A program made the position numbers and the translations under genes. The notes beneath the pieces are model-generated. The model worked only from the letters and a program-made list of their open reading frames with translations. It was not told the DNA's origin and did no database searches. A stretch of 58,399 nt of DNA from the NCBI RefSeq assembly GCF_000429825.1, contig NZ_AUCP01000041.1:1-58399 (forward strand), written 5' to 3'. Of this stretch, positions 30,466 through 40,364 are shown piece after piece. Source of the stretch: Cohnella thermotolerans DSM 17683. GTDB taxonomy: Bacteria > Bacillota > Bacilli > Paenibacillales > Paenibacillaceae. Numbering within the stretch: the first letter of the stretch is position 1; each line of letters begins with the position of its first letter.

Positions 30466-33027
30466 ATGGTCAAGCCGTCCGTCGTTCCGTTCGTGCCGCG
30501 TCCGCAGCGGGATTCGCAATTCGAAGAGATGAAAAAAGAAAGGCGATGGTTTCGAAAACGGGAGCGGGAAACCCCGCGAGTAGGAAAGGGAACGAAGGAC
30601 GTTCCGGGTTGGAGAGACAAATGGGCGCTATGGAGCGAGATGGCGCGCAAACGGCAGTGGCTCGTCGGCATTCTTCTCGTCGGGTTTCTTCTCGGGCGAG
30701 CTGTCATGCTGGAAGGGCTGACGCCGTTCGCGCCAGCTTTCTTCGCCGTCGTTCTCTATTTGCGCAGGGAGCATGCCATCTGGGCCGCTCTGGCGCTTAT
30801 AGGAGGCAGCTTCTGGTCCGCGGATCCGGTTCCTCTAGCCATCGCCGCGGAGATCGGCATCATTTATTTGCTGTTCAGAGGTCTTGAAGCATACGAGCAT
30901 GCGGATTTGTCGCAAGCGCCCATCGTCGTGTTCTCCGCGACCCTGCTTGTCCGACTGTTCGATACCGTTTTGACGGATCGCATGGAGTGGCTCCCCTACG
31001 CCTTGACGTTCGTCGAAGCCGGCTTGGCGGCCGTTCTTACCTTGCTGTTCCTTCATGCGCTGCCCATTCTGTCGAGAACCGCCCGCAAGACGCGGCTTCG
31101 GCACGAGGAATGGATCGGCGCCCTCATTCTCATAGCTTCGGTGATGACCGGCGTCGTCGGCTGGGCCGTTCAGGGCGTGGCGGCCGAGAACGTGTTGTCA
31201 CGGTATATCGTGCTGCTCTTCGCCTTGGCGGCCGGCCCGCTGATGGGAACGGCGGCCGGCGTCGTGGCGGGAATCGTGCTCAGCCTGTCGGACTTGAGCG
31301 CCGTCTCGCAGATCGGCCTTCTGGCGTTCGGAGGGCTGATGGCCGGTCTCATTCGCGAAGGCGGCAAGGCGGCCGCCATCTTCGGCCTGCTGCTGGGCAC
31401 GTCCGTACTTTCTTTATACGGGGGGAACGCGGAAGATACGCTCGCCTCGGCGTGGGCGTCGGTCGCCGCGTCCGTCCTGCTGCTGGCGACGCCCAAATCG
31501 ATTGTTCGCCATATTGCAAGATATGTGCCCGGCACCGCGGATTATGCCCACAATCAGCAAGATTACGCGAAGAAAGTGCGGGATCTTACCGCGGAGCGGG
31601 TCGAGCGCTTCTCCGAAGTGTTCCGGCAGCTGTCCCGAAGCTTCCGGCAGATCACCTATGCCGGGGAGACGGCGCGGCAGACGCAGGATTTCGACCACTT
31701 CGTCAATGCGGTCCACGACAACAACTGCGCGAATTGCCACCGCTACGGCCAATGTTGGGACGGGCAGTTCTTCCAGACGTACAAGCTGCTCACGGACATG
31801 ATGAGCGCGGTGGAAGCCGAACCGGACATGACGCCGTCCAAAATCCCCAAAGCGTGGAACCGCCATTGCGTGAAAACGCCGCAGGTGCTGGACGTGCTGA
31901 AGCGGCAGTACGACTTGTACCGCCACGACCTTCATTGGCGCCGCCAGCTGCAGGACAGCCGCCTTCTCGTGGCGGATCAGCTCCACGGCGTCTCGCAGGT
32001 CATGGACGACCTGGTGAAGGAAATCCGTAGGGAGGCCAAGGAGCTCAACCATCACGAGGAGCGGATCCGGAAGGAGTTGGATCGTCTCGGGCTGGCCATC
32101 CAGAGCATCGACATCATCAGCCTGGAGGAGGGTCACATCGAGATCGAGATCGTGCACGCGTTCCGGCCCGGCTTCGACGAATGCCGGAAAATCATCGCTC
32201 CGCTGCTGGCCGACATTCTGGGCGAGACCATCTCGGTCAAGAGCGAGGAGCCGGTAGAGGAGGGCAGCCCGTGGACGACGGTGACGTTTGCCTCCGCGAA
32301 AGCCTTCGAGGTGGAGACCGGCGTCGCCGGCGCGGCCAAAGGCGGCGATTGGCTGTCCGGGGACAGCTTCAGCATGGTGGAACTCGGAAGCGGCAAGTTC
32401 GCGGTATCGCTTAGCGACGGAATGGGCAACGGAGCGAGAGCGCGCATGGAGAGCAGCGCCGCCTTGTCCATGCTGGAGCAGCTGCTGCAGTCGGGCATCG
32501 ACGAGAAGCTGGCGGTGAAGTCGGTCAACTCGGTGCTGCTGTTGCGGTCGCCGGAGGAGATGTTCGCGACGGTGGATCTCGCGCTCATCGATCTGTACAC
32601 CGGACAAGCCACCATGCTGAAAATCGGATCGACGCCAAGCTTCATCAAGCGCGGTCGGGACGTCATTCCCATCTCCGCGGGCAACTTGCCGATCGGCATC
32701 CTTCAGGATATCGAGATCGACGTGCTGCAAGTCGAGCTCCAGCCGGGCGACACCCTCATTATGATGACCGACGGCATTCTGGACGCTCCGGACCATGCGG
32801 TGAACAAGGAGCTGTGGGTGAAGCGCGTGCTTCAGGAAATCGCGAGCGACGATCCGCAGGAGATCGCCGACAGCCTTCTCGATATGGCGCTGCGCCAATA
32901 TCCGGGGGGCGGTATTCGCGACGACATGACGGTGATCGCCACCCGCATTACCCGCCATCAGCCGGAATGGTCTTCGTTCCGCTGGCCGGGAATCAGCCGT
33001 CTCGAGCGGCCAAGGACGGTGAGCTGA
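30466..33027 (+). CDS. spoIIE: Stage II sporulation protein E (PP2C phosphatase)
   Basis: An 853-residue protein. A basic cytosolic N-terminus is followed by about ten membrane helices (residues ~65-345) and a central region with a Cys cluster NNCANCHRYGQCW (about 418-430). The C-terminal PP2C phosphatase has metal motifs SLSDGMGNG (about 646-654), MMTDGILDAPDHA and GIRDDMTVIAT. SpoIIE localises to the polar septum and dephosphorylates SpoIIAA, activating sigma-F. The Shine-Dalgarno is GAGGTG. Length is close to the B. subtilis protein. Confidence 0.96.
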   Translation: MVKPSVVPFVPRPQRDSQFEEMKKERRWFRKRERETPRVGKGTKDVPGWRDKWALWSEMARKRQWLVGILLVGFLLGRAVMLEGLTPFAPAFFAVVLYLRREHAIWAALALIGGSFWSADPVPLAIAAEIGIIYLLFRGLEAYEHADLSQAPIVVFSATLLVRLFDTVLTDRMEWLPYALTFVEAGLAAVLTLLFLHALPILSRTARKTRLRHEEWIGALILIASVMTGVVGWAVQGVAAENVLSRYIVLLFALAAGPLMGTAAGVVAGIVLSLSDLSAVSQIGLLAFGGLMAGLIREGGKAAAIFGLLLGTSVLSLYGGNAEDTLASAWASVAASVLLLATPKSIVRHIARYVPGTADYAHNQQDYAKKVRDLTAERVERFSEVFRQLSRSFRQITYAGETARQTQDFDHFVNAVHDNNCANCHRYGQCWDGQFFQTYKLLTDMMSAVEAEPDMTPSKIPKAWNRHCVKTPQVLDVLKRQYDLYRHDLHWRRQLQDSRLLVADQLHGVSQVMDDLVKEIRREAKELNHHEERIRKELDRLGLAIQSIDIISLEEGHIEIEIVHAFRPGFDECRKIIAPLLADILGETISVKSEEPVEEGSPWTTVTFASAKAFEVETGVAGAAKGGDWLSGDSFSMVELGSGKFAVSLSDGMGNGARARMESSAALSMLEQLLQSGIDEKLAVKSVNSVLLLRSPEEMFATVDLALIDLYTGQATMLKIGSTPSFIKRGRDVIPISAGNLPIGILQDIEIDVLQVELQPGDTLIMMTDGILDAPDHAVNKELWVKRVLQEIASDDPQEIADSLLDMALRQYPGGGIRDDMTVIATRITRHQPEWSSFRWPGISRLERPRTVS

Positions 33028-33161
33028 ATGCGGCGAACATCGGCAACCGCCAGAGGACCATAAGGAGACAACGATTATGAAGGAGAAGGGAGGGATCGGT
33101 TTATCGAGGCCGCGAACGGGTTCATTCAGGGGGAAAAGGAGGCGACAAAGGAGGAGCTCGC

Positions 33162-33620
33162 ATGAGCATGGCCGCGGTTCGATTGATGATGTTCCGGGAT
33201 GACGCGGAGCGGATCGAGAGCGCGTTCCACCGGCACAATTGGCGCAACAGCTGGACGGGCGGCGTTTACGATTATCATCATTATCATACCAATACGCATG
33301 AGGCGCTCGGCGTCGTCCGGGGATCCGCCACGCTCCGGCTCGGGGGAGAGAGCGGACAAGACGTGGAGATCCGGGCCGGCGACGTTCTGGTGCTTCCTGC
33401 GGGAACCGGGCACCGGCGGCTGCGCGCAAGCGGCGATTTTCTGGCGGTAGGAGCTTACCCCGACGGCATGAACTGGAATTTGAAGACCGCGGAGGACGGA
33501 GGCAGGGACCAAGCGCTGTCCGACATACAGCGCGTTCCGCTTCCGGAGACCGACCCGGTGTACGGGAATCGCGGGCCGTTGCTGGACCATTGGCGGGAAG
33601 CCAGTGCCGAGAAGGGATGA
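33162..33620 (+). CDS. Cupin-domain protein, YjlB-like
   Basis: A 152-residue single-cupin protein. Motif 1 is YHHYHTNTHEALGVVRGSAT with metal-binding His residues, and motif 2 is GDVLVLPAGTGHRRL with the third His; RLGGESGQDVEIRAG lies between. It resembles B. subtilis YjlB, whose activity is unknown. AAAGGAGGAGC precedes the ATG. The gene sits between spoIIE and yabS, which are adjacent in B. subtilis once tRNAs are ignored, so it is an insertion. It has its own terminator. Confidence 0.85.
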   Translation: MSMAAVRLMMFRDDAERIESAFHRHNWRNSWTGGVYDYHHYHTNTHEALGVVRGSATLRLGGESGQDVEIRAGDVLVLPAGTGHRRLRASGDFLAVGAYPDGMNWNLKTAEDGGRDQALSDIQRVPLPETDPVYGNRGPLLDHWREASAEKG

Positions 33621-33632
33621 TATAGATCGACG

Positions 33633-33667
33633 GGTCGGGACCGCCCATTCGCGTTCCCGATCTTTTT
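33633..33667 (+). terminator. Intrinsic terminator after the cupin gene
   Basis: GGTCGGGA (33633-33640) pairs with TCCCGATC (33655-33662), followed by TTTTT. Confidence 0.8.
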
Positions 33668-34009
33668 GTGCTTGCAGCCCATTATTCGCGCATTTTTCCT
33701 CTATATTCACTTCCAATCCCTCCCTTATATATAAGCGGTAAATCCAAGATGCAGGGCGCGGCACCGCACGACCCGATCGCCAATTCATTCCAGCATAACC
33801 GTCCGGCCCGGTGTAGGCAATCCCTCCTACCCGCGGGCTCACAAAAAAGGGGTTGTCTACCCATTCGGAAACGGCGCAAAGATGCCGATAAGATAGACAA
33901 AGAAGCGAACATTTTTGGGTCAAAAGCGCTCTCCGTCCGCGGACGGTTAATTCTTCCACCTGTTGGCGACAATGCTAATAGAGTCGAGAGAATGAGGAGC
34001 GTGGGATAG
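33668..34009. other. Intergenic region before yabS; one structured element
   Basis: No supported gene. TTGTCTA (33853-33859) pairs perfectly with TAGACAA (33894-33900) and encloses CGGC/GCCG around an 8-base loop GCAAAGAT, a possible structured leader RNA. A 14-base palindrome CCGTCCGCGGACGG lies about 60 bases before yabS. GTAGG/CCTAC near 33810-33830 is a further small hairpin. No promoter could be assigned with confidence. Confidence 0.45.
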
Positions 34010-34765
34010 ATGAATCAAATATTGCTTGTTACCGACGGCGGCTCCAACGTGGGCGAGAGCCCGGTCATCGCAGCCGCTCAGGCGTTCGCTGACGGAATCG
34101 TCGTCAACGTGGCGGGCGTCGTCGACGAAGGCAACATCGGCGAGCACGGAGCGACCGAGATTGCCGAGATTGCGAGAGCGGGCGGCGGGATGAGCCGCAT
34201 CGTAACTTCCCGGCAGCTGTCGCAGACGGTGCAGATGATGACCCGGCAGACGGTGGTCGGCACGATCCGGCAAGCCGTCAATCAGGAGCTGCGCCAGCTG
34301 TTCGGCGTCGAGTCGGTCGCGGCGCTGCCCCCGGCGAAGCGGGCGGAAGTCGTGCAAGTGATGGAAGATCTCGGGGAGACGTCCGACTTGCGCGTTGCGC
34401 TGCTCATCGACGCGAGCGCCAGCATGAAGCCGAAGCTCGCCGCCGTCGCCGAAGCGATCCGGGATCTGACGCTCAGCTTGCAGGCGCGGGCGGGCCAGAG
34501 CTCGGTCGCGGTGTTCCACTTCCCCGGCGATTCCGACCGCGAGCCCTGCGTCATGGACTGCTCGTGGACCGATCAGGCGGCCCGGATCGAGGCGCTGTTC
34601 GGACGGCTGCGCATGCGGGGAACGACGCCGACGGGGCCTGCGCTGGCGCGGGTGACCGAGTTTTTCAGAGAGACTTGTGGTAAGATCATGTCAGAACCTG
34701 TACAACCGTCCGCGCCGAACCGGCGGGACGATACCGACGGGGTGCGGAGTGATTACGTCGTCTGA
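34010..34765 (+). CDS. yabS: VWA-domain protein YabS
   Basis: A 251-residue protein. The C-terminal von Willebrand A domain has the MIDAS motif VALLIDASASMKPKL (DxSxS, about residues 130-144) and the distal GTTPTGPAL. The N-terminal ~100 residues also look like a degenerate VWA fold (LLVTDGGSNVGESPV). YabS is a sporulation-associated protein of unknown function. Shine-Dalgarno GAGGAGCG. It overlaps the kinase gene yabT by 17 bases, so the two are coupled. Confidence 0.92.
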   Translation: MNQILLVTDGGSNVGESPVIAAAQAFADGIVVNVAGVVDEGNIGEHGATEIAEIARAGGGMSRIVTSRQLSQTVQMMTRQTVVGTIRQAVNQELRQLFGVESVAALPPAKRAEVVQVMEDLGETSDLRVALLIDASASMKPKLAAVAEAIRDLTLSLQARAGQSSVAVFHFPGDSDREPCVMDCSWTDQAARIEALFGRLRMRGTTPTGPALARVTEFFRETCGKIMSEPVQPSAPNRRDDTDGVRSDYVV

Positions 34766-35669
34766 TAGGCAACTGCCGCCGGGAACGATTTTAAACGGCA
34801 AGTGGCACGGCAAAAGCTACCGACTGGAACGATTGCTGGGCGTCGGGGCCAACGGGCAAGTGTATTTGGCGTCGAGCGGACGCTCAACCTGCGCGTTGAA
34901 GATCGGCATGGAGACGGAAGAATTGCAGGCGGAGGCGAACGTGCTCGCCTCGCTCGATCGGCGGGAGCGGGGACGCCCGCCTTTTCTGCTGGATGTGGAC
35001 GATGCCGTGGTGGGCGGCCGGGAGGCGCCCTTCTATGTGATGCAATATGTGCCGGGCGTTCCGGTTCGAAGCTATCTGCGTCAACACGGAGAGCAATGGT
35101 TCGGCGTCATCGGCTACAGGCTCCTTAAAAGGCTCGCCGAATTGCACGAGGCCGGCTGGGTGTTCGGCGACGTGAAAAACGACAATGTGCTCGTCAGCAG
35201 CTACGGCCGCGTCGCGCTGGTCGACTATGGCGGCATGACGGCGGCCGGCCGAAGCGTGCGTCAATTTACGGAAATTTACGACCGCGGCTATTGGTCGGCC
35301 GGGAGCCGTACCGCCGAACCGGCGTACGACTGGTTTGCCGTCGCCGTGCTTTGGATTCACGTTCTGGACGGCAAGCGCCTTATGAACCTGAGCCGCATGC
35401 TGCTGCCGCAGAACCGGCACCCCCGGGAGCTGATGGCGCTCGTGCGGTCGAACTTGCTGCTGAAGCCGATGGAACCGTGGATCGACAGGGCGCTGAACGG
35501 CCGATTCCGCGATTCCGAGGAGGCTTGCGAGGCTTGGCGGAGCTGCTTGCAAACCGCGCAGGAGGCCAAGCTGGACAAGTCGGCCAAGGTGCCCGGCTGG
35601 ATGGCCGGCTTGTTCGCGCTGTCGGTGGCGCTGTGCCTGGCGGCCGGGGCTTTCTGGATTTTGAAGTGA
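34749..35669 (+). CDS. yabT: Serine/threonine protein kinase YabT (membrane-anchored)
   Basis: A 306-residue Hanks-type kinase. The Gly loop is LLGVGANGQVYLAS (about residues 30-43), Lys is in STCALKIG, the catalytic loop is WVFGDVKNDNVLV (HRD replaced by FGD), and the DFG motif is DYGG. One C-terminal membrane helix (MAGLFALSVALCLAAGAFWI) anchors it with the kinase in the cytoplasm. B. subtilis YabT is a forespore septum kinase activated by DNA and acting on RecA. The start is taken as GTG 34749 behind GGGGTGCGG, inside the end of yabS; the frame is open further upstream. Confidence 0.9.
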   Translation: MITSSDRQLPPGTILNGKWHGKSYRLERLLGVGANGQVYLASSGRSTCALKIGMETEELQAEANVLASLDRRERGRPPFLLDVDDAVVGGREAPFYVMQYVPGVPVRSYLRQHGEQWFGVIGYRLLKRLAELHEAGWVFGDVKNDNVLVSSYGRVALVDYGGMTAAGRSVRQFTEIYDRGYWSAGSRTAEPAYDWFAVAVLWIHVLDGKRLMNLSRMLLPQNRHPRELMALVRSNLLLKPMEPWIDRALNGRFRDSEEACEAWRSCLQTAQEAKLDKSAKVPGWMAGLFALSVALCLAAGAFWILK

Positions 35670-35690
35670 AGAAGGAGAGGGAACGAGACA

Positions 35691-37130
35691 ATGGACGAGC
35701 TGTTGCTCCGGGTGCGGTCGGAGACCGCGGGGGAGAGCTGGCGCGCCGCAGGCCGGACCGTTGTCGCCGCGGTGTCCGGAGGCCCGGACTCGATGGTTCT
35801 CCTCCACCTGCTGAAGGCGATGGCGGAGACGGACGGCTTCCGGGTCGTCGCGGCTCACGTCAATCACCGGTTCCGCGGAGCCGAGGCGGACGCCGAGGAA
35901 GAGCTCGTGAAGCGGACGGCGGAAGCATGGGGGGTCCCGTGCGAGACGGCCGCCATCGATGTGCCGGCCTACATAGCGGAGACCGGATTGAATCCGCAGG
36001 AGGCGGCGCGGGAGAAGCGGTACGAATTTCTGCGCGATGTCGCCCGCCGGAGCGGCGCGGAAACGATTGCCCTCGGCCATCACGCCGACGACCAGGCGGA
36101 GACGGTGCTGATGCGTTTGCTGCGCGGATCGGGCATCGCCGGGCTGGCAGGAATTCCTATGAAACGCAAGGAAAACGAATTGGAACTCATCCGGCCTCTT
36201 CTGCGTATAACCAAATACGAGCTGCTTGAATATGGCAAGCGGAATTCGGTTCCTTACGCGTTCGACAGCAGCAACGCCGATCGCCATTATCTTCGCAACG
36301 CGATCCGGCTTGATGTGTTGCCGATGCTGGAAAGCTTCAATCCGCAGGTGAGGGCCTCCCTGGTTCGATTGTCCGAGATGGCGAGAATTGAGAACGACTA
36401 TATGGAATTGGAAGCCCGCAAGGCGCTGGCCAGGACGGCAATTCGCTCAGGGGACGGCTGGGCGGTCGATCGGGGGCGCTTCCGCGGTCTCCACGTCGCT
36501 TTACAACGAAGATTGATTAAACTAATATTGAACTATGCTGAGCCGCCGCGCTTCTCCTTCGATTATGAACGGATAGAAGAGGCAGCGGCGGCGATCGTCG
36601 CGGAAGCGCCGTCCGTCGTCAAGGTCGATATCGGCAGCGGCTGGATTCTGAGCCGCGAATACGAGACCGCCTATATCGGGCCGGAGCGCCCGGCCGCCGG
36701 ATCGTTCGCTTACGGGGTGCCCGGACCCGAATGTGGCGTAAACGTGCCGGAGGCGAACGCGGTTTTTCGTTTCAGCCGCATAGTCGGACCCGTCACCTCT
36801 CCGCCGGATTCGCGGTGGGAGGCTTTTTTTGACGAAGAATCGCTCGAGTTCCCGCTTGCCGTGCGGAATCGACGTCCCGGAGACCGATTCGAGCCTCTTG
36901 GACTAAACGGCTCCAAAAAAGTGCAAGATATGTTCGTTGACTCCAAAGTGCCGAAGTGGCGACGCGACAGACTGCCGCTCCTGGTTGACGCCTCGGGAAG
37001 GATTTTGTGGATTCCCGGCTTGCGGCGTTCGCGTTTTGCGCTCCCTTCCGAGAAGGCGGGACCGGTCGTTCGCGTGCGGGTGGATGGAGATTTTCGGGCG
37101 GACGGCGACGAAACGGCGACATGTTCCTAG
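35691..37130 (+). CDS. tilS: tRNA(Ile)-lysidine synthetase
   Basis: A 479-residue enzyme that converts C34 of the CAU-anticodon tRNA-Ile to lysidine so that it reads AUA. The N-type ATP pyrophosphatase loop is [16 protein letters not shown] (about residues 26-41). [20 protein letters not shown] and [20 protein letters not shown] follow, then the C-terminal TilS substrate-binding domains ([20 protein letters not shown]). Shine-Dalgarno AAGGAGAGGG. Position before hprT is conserved. Confidence 0.96.
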   Translation: MDELLLRVRSETAGESWRAAGRTVVAAVSGGPDSMVLLHLLKAMAETDGFRVVAAHVNHRFRGAEADAEEELVKRTAEAWGVPCETAAIDVPAYIAETGLNPQEAAREKRYEFLRDVARRSGAETIALGHHADDQAETVLMRLLRGSGIAGLAGIPMKRKENELELIRPLLRITKYELLEYGKRNSVPYAFDSSNADRHYLRNAIRLDVLPMLESFNPQVRASLVRLSEMARIENDYMELEARKALARTAIRSGDGWAVDRGRFRGLHVALQRRLIKLILNYAEPPRFSFDYERIEEAAAAIVAEAPSVVKVDIGSGWILSREYETAYIGPERPAAGSFAYGVPGPECGVNVPEANAVFRFSRIVGPVTSPPDSRWEAFFDEESLEFPLAVRNRRPGDRFEPLGLNGSKKVQDMFVDSKVPKWRRDRLPLLVDASGRILWIPGLRRSRFALPSEKAGPVVRVRVDGDFRADGDETATCS

Positions 37131-37176
37131 CAACGCCATCATACCGTTTATTAATTCGGACTGGGAGGTCCCCTCT

Positions 37177-37716
37177 TTGCTTAACGACATTCAAGAAGTG
37201 CTCTACTCGGAAGAACAGATCCAATCGAAAGTCCGTGAATTGGGTGCAGCCATCAGCCGCGATTACGAGGGGCGCAACCCGCTCGTCATCTGCGTGCTGA
37301 AGGGCGCCTTTATTTTTATGGCCGACCTCGCCAAGAGCATAACCGTGCCGATCGCCCTCGATTTCATGGCGGTCTCCAGTTACGGCAACTCGACCCGTTC
37401 GTCCGGCGAAGTCCGCATCGTCAAAGATTTGGACACCTCCGTGGAAGGCCGGGACGTCATCATCGTCGAAGACATCATCGACAGCGGCTTGACGCTCAGC
37501 TATATTATCGACGTCCTCGAACGCCGCAACGCCCTGTCCGTGCATGTCGTCGCTTTGTTCGACAAGCCCGGCCGCAGAACCGTCGACCTGAATGCGGACT
37601 ACACGGGATTCGTCATTCCCGATGCGTTCGTCGTCGGCTACGGATTGGACTACGCCGAGAAATACCGCAATTTACCGTTCGTCGGGGTGCTTAAACCGGA
37701 GATCTACTCCAGCTAA
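37177..37716 (+). CDS. hprT: Hypoxanthine phosphoribosyltransferase
   Basis: A 179-residue purine-salvage enzyme that makes IMP or GMP from hypoxanthine or guanine and PRPP. Motifs are [35 protein letters not shown], the PRPP loop [17 protein letters not shown] (about residues 95-111), and [15 protein letters not shown]. It starts with TTG at 37177 behind GGGAGGTC; the ATG-initiated frame much further upstream lies inside tilS. The length matches B. subtilis HprT. Confidence 0.94.
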   Translation: MLNDIQEVLYSEEQIQSKVRELGAAISRDYEGRNPLVICVLKGAFIFMADLAKSITVPIALDFMAVSSYGNSTRSSGEVRIVKDLDTSVEGRDVIIVEDIIDSGLTLSYIIDVLERRNALSVHVVALFDKPGRRTVDLNADYTGFVIPDAFVVGYGLDYAEKYRNLPFVGVLKPEIYSS

Positions 37717-37758
37717 TTTTGGGGACGATCCGCCATCTTCCGTACGTCGGCCGTTCTA

Positions 37759-37788
37759 TTGTGATGCCAAGACAGGCTATGGTAAAAT
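37759..37788 (+). promoter_or_regulatory. Sigma-A promoter of ftsH
   Basis: TTGTGA (37759-37764), an 18-base spacer and TAAAAT (37783-37788) with an extended TGn (37780-37782). Confidence 0.6.
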
Positions 37789-37817
37789 GATGTAAGCGTG
37801 TCGGGAGGAGGTCAGGG

Positions 37818-39839
37818 ATGAATCGGATCATCCGCAACACAGGCTTTTATTTGCTTATATTTTTGGTGACCGTCGGTATCGTTCAATTTTTCATTAAGCA
37901 GGGCGAGACGACGGAGGAATTGAATTACAACCAGCTGGTCGCGATCGTGCAGCAGGACAAGGTCAAGGACCTAAGGTTGCAGATCGACAACGGTTCATAT
38001 TTGATCACCGGGCATTACAAGGACAATGACAAGCCGGCCAACCAGAAGAGCAACACGTTCGGTGGACGGTTCCCTCTCGCCGATTACGCGATCAAGGATT
38101 TGACGGATACGGCAATGAACAACGGCGCTCAGGTCCAGTTCCTGAAGATGAAAGGCGAAAGCTTCTGGCTGACGTTCCTGACGTCGATCATCCCGTTCGT
38201 GATCATGTTCATCCTGTTCTTCTTCCTGATCAATCAGGCGCAGGGCGGCGGCGGCAAAGTGATGAATTTCGGCAAGAGCCGCGCCCGTCTTTATAATGAA
38301 GAGAAAAAACGCGTCACCTTCGAGGACGTCGCCGGAGCGGACGAGGAGAAGCAGGAGCTGGTCGAAGTGGTCGAGTTCCTGAAGGATCCCCGCAAGTTCG
38401 CGGCGCTGGGCGCCCGCATTCCGAAGGGCGTACTGCTTGTAGGGCCTCCGGGTACGGGTAAAACGCTTTTGGCTCGCGCGGTAGCGGGCGAAGCCGGCGT
38501 TCCTTTCTTTAGCATCTCCGGTTCCGACTTCGTCGAAATGTTCGTAGGCGTCGGCGCCTCCCGCGTCCGTGACCTGTTCGAGAACGCGAAGAAGAACGCG
38601 CCCTGCATTATCTTCATCGACGAGATCGACGCCGTCGGCCGTCAGCGGGGCGCAGGCCTCGGCGGCGGACACGACGAGCGCGAGCAGACGCTGAACCAGC
38701 TCCTCGTCGAGATGGACGGCTTCGGCGCCAACGAAGGCATCATCATCGTGGCCGCGACGAACCGTCCCGACATTCTCGACCCCGCGCTGCTGCGCCCGGG
38801 CCGCTTCGACCGCCAGATTACGGTCGACCGTCCGGACGTCAAAGGCCGCGAAGCGGTGCTGAAGGTGCACGCCCGCAACAAGCCGCTGGCCAAGGATGTC
38901 AAGCTGGACACGATCGCCAAGCGGACGACCGGCTTCACCGGCGCGGACCTGGAGAACCTGTTGAACGAAGCCGCGTTGCTGGCCGCCCGCCGCAACAAGA
39001 AGGACATCGCGATGCAGGAAGTCGACGAAGCGATCGACCGCGTCATCGTCGGCACGGAGAAGAAGAGCCGCGTCATCAGCGACCGCGAGAAGCGGATCGT
39101 CGCTTACCACGAATCCGGCCATACGGTCGTCGGGTACTTCCTGGAGCACGCCGACATGGTGCATAAGGTGACGATCATCCCGCGCGGCCGCGCCGGCGGA
39201 TACGTCATCATGCTGCCGAAGGAAGACCGCATGCTCGTTACGAAGCAGGAGCTGCTGGATAAAGTCACCGGGCTGCTCGCCGGCCGCGTCGCCGAGGAAT
39301 TGTTCATCGGCGAGATCGGCACCGGCGCTTACAGCGACTTTAAGCAAGCGACCAGCATCGTCCGCAGCATGATCATGGAATACGGCATGAGCGACAAGCT
39401 GGGGCCGATGCAGTTCGGCAACTCGCAAGGGCAAGTGTTCCTCGGCCGCGATCTCGGCCACGAGCAGAACTACTCCGACGCGATCGCCTATGAGATCGAC
39501 CAGGAGATGCAGTCGATCATCCAGGCCTGCTACGATCGGGCGAAGAAGCTGCTCACCGAGAAGAGCGCGGAAGTGCACCGTCTGGCGAACACGCTCCTCG
39601 AAGTGGAGACGCTGGAACTGGAGCAAATCAAGAGCCTGATCGAGAATGGCTCGATCGAAAAAGAGGGCGGAGAAGGCGGTTCCGAAGGATCCGGCGCTAC
39701 CGCGTCCGAACCGACGTCGCAAGAGCCGACCGTCGACACGATGGGCAACGTGCGGGTCCGCATTCAAACCCGCGACGACGAACCGGTTCCGCCGGTGCCG
39801 GACCAACGTTCGGACGACGGCTCCGAAGAACCCAAATAA
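37818..39839 (+). CDS. ftsH: ATP-dependent zinc metalloprotease FtsH
   Basis: A 673-residue membrane AAA+ protease for quality control. It has an N-terminal membrane helix (residues ~8-25), an extracytoplasmic domain and a second helix (~115-142). The AAA domain has Walker A GPPGTGKT (~208-215), Walker [12 protein letters not shown] and second-region-of-homology [20 protein letters not shown]. The zinc site is HESGH (~430-434). The C-terminal tail is acidic and low-complexity. The Shine-Dalgarno GGGAGGAGG precedes the ATG. Terminator follows. Confidence 0.98.
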   Translation: MNRIIRNTGFYLLIFLVTVGIVQFFIKQGETTEELNYNQLVAIVQQDKVKDLRLQIDNGSYLITGHYKDNDKPANQKSNTFGGRFPLADYAIKDLTDTAMNNGAQVQFLKMKGESFWLTFLTSIIPFVIMFILFFFLINQAQGGGGKVMNFGKSRARLYNEEKKRVTFEDVAGADEEKQELVEVVEFLKDPRKFAALGARIPKGVLLVGPPGTGKTLLARAVAGEAGVPFFSISGSDFVEMFVGVGASRVRDLFENAKKNAPCIIFIDEIDAVGRQRGAGLGGGHDEREQTLNQLLVEMDGFGANEGIIIVAATNRPDILDPALLRPGRFDRQITVDRPDVKGREAVLKVHARNKPLAKDVKLDTIAKRTTGFTGADLENLLNEAALLAARRNKKDIAMQEVDEAIDRVIVGTEKKSRVISDREKRIVAYHESGHTVVGYFLEHADMVHKVTIIPRGRAGGYVIMLPKEDRMLVTKQELLDKVTGLLAGRVAEELFIGEIGTGAYSDFKQATSIVRSMIMEYGMSDKLGPMQFGNSQGQVFLGRDLGHEQNYSDAIAYEIDQEMQSIIQACYDRAKKLLTEKSAEVHRLANTLLEVETLELEQIKSLIENGSIEKEGGEGGSEGSGATASEPTSQEPTVDTMGNVRVRIQTRDDEPVPPVPDQRSDDGSEEPK

Positions 39840-39869
39840 TCTCCGCAGTCCAGATTCGGCTAGCGACCC

Positions 39870-39904
39870 AACCCCCGGTTCCTGTTGGAGCCTGGGGTTT
39901 TTTG
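39870..39904 (+). terminator. Intrinsic terminator of ftsH
   Basis: AACCCC (39870-39875) pairs with GGGGTT (39894-39899), with GGTTCC/GGAGCC inside around TGTT. A six-T run follows. Confidence 0.85.
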
Positions 39905-40202
39905 CTGCGCGAACGTACTCCGGCAGGTCTTGGTGCCCCCGGGTCGCCCTCGGCCTCCTTTATTCGCTTGTTTGCATCATTGCAGGCTTATCCCTGCTGC
40001 TCAGTTAGTGGGATCCATGAGATCGATGAACAGTGGGATAGGGCCGGCGTTATTATCTGAGCTATGGGGATAAGCCCTCTATAACACCCTAAATACGGCC
40101 GAATTCGCACAAGCCGTTCAGGCCTCCTTCGCCATGGCGTTTCTTTGGTTTTTTTTCACGGAATTCCCTCGGAAATATCGTCTTCTTTTTGCGAAACATG
40201 AA
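39905..40202. other. Intergenic region before nadA, nothing firm seen
   Basis: About 300 bases without a supported gene, RNA or repeat. Short open stretches lack Shine-Dalgarno sequences and recognisable motifs. Confidence 0.5.
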
Positions 40203-40231
40203 TTGACAGGGGGGTACGTCGCGTGTAAATT
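40203..40231 (+). promoter_or_regulatory. Sigma-A promoter of the nadABC-coaX operon
   Basis: TTGACA (40203-40208), a 17-base spacer and TAAATT (40226-40231), the same hexamer pair as the metN promoter. The leader to nadA is about 130 bases. No NiaR-type palindrome was recognised. Confidence 0.55.
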
Positions 40232-40364
40232 AATTGTTAAACGACACCGCACAATAAGGTTTTTTGCCCCTACCTTTGTGCTTATATTCACAAACTAAGC
40301 TTCATCAAGCAGCATCCTATCAACGTACCCCGGCCCCGACGGCCGCAGGGAGGAGAGCACATCC

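Noticed and set aside
33077..33202. Short basic open frame (about 41 codons) between spoIIE and the cupin gene, with AAGGAG upstream
   Set aside because: It runs into the cupin gene out of frame and is Arg/Gly-rich without family resemblance. The ribosome site is probably part of the purine-rich spacer.
33126..33959. 277-codon minus-strand frame over the cupin gene and its downstream gap
   Set aside because: It overlaps the supported cupin gene, lacks a Shine-Dalgarno and shows no recognisable domain.
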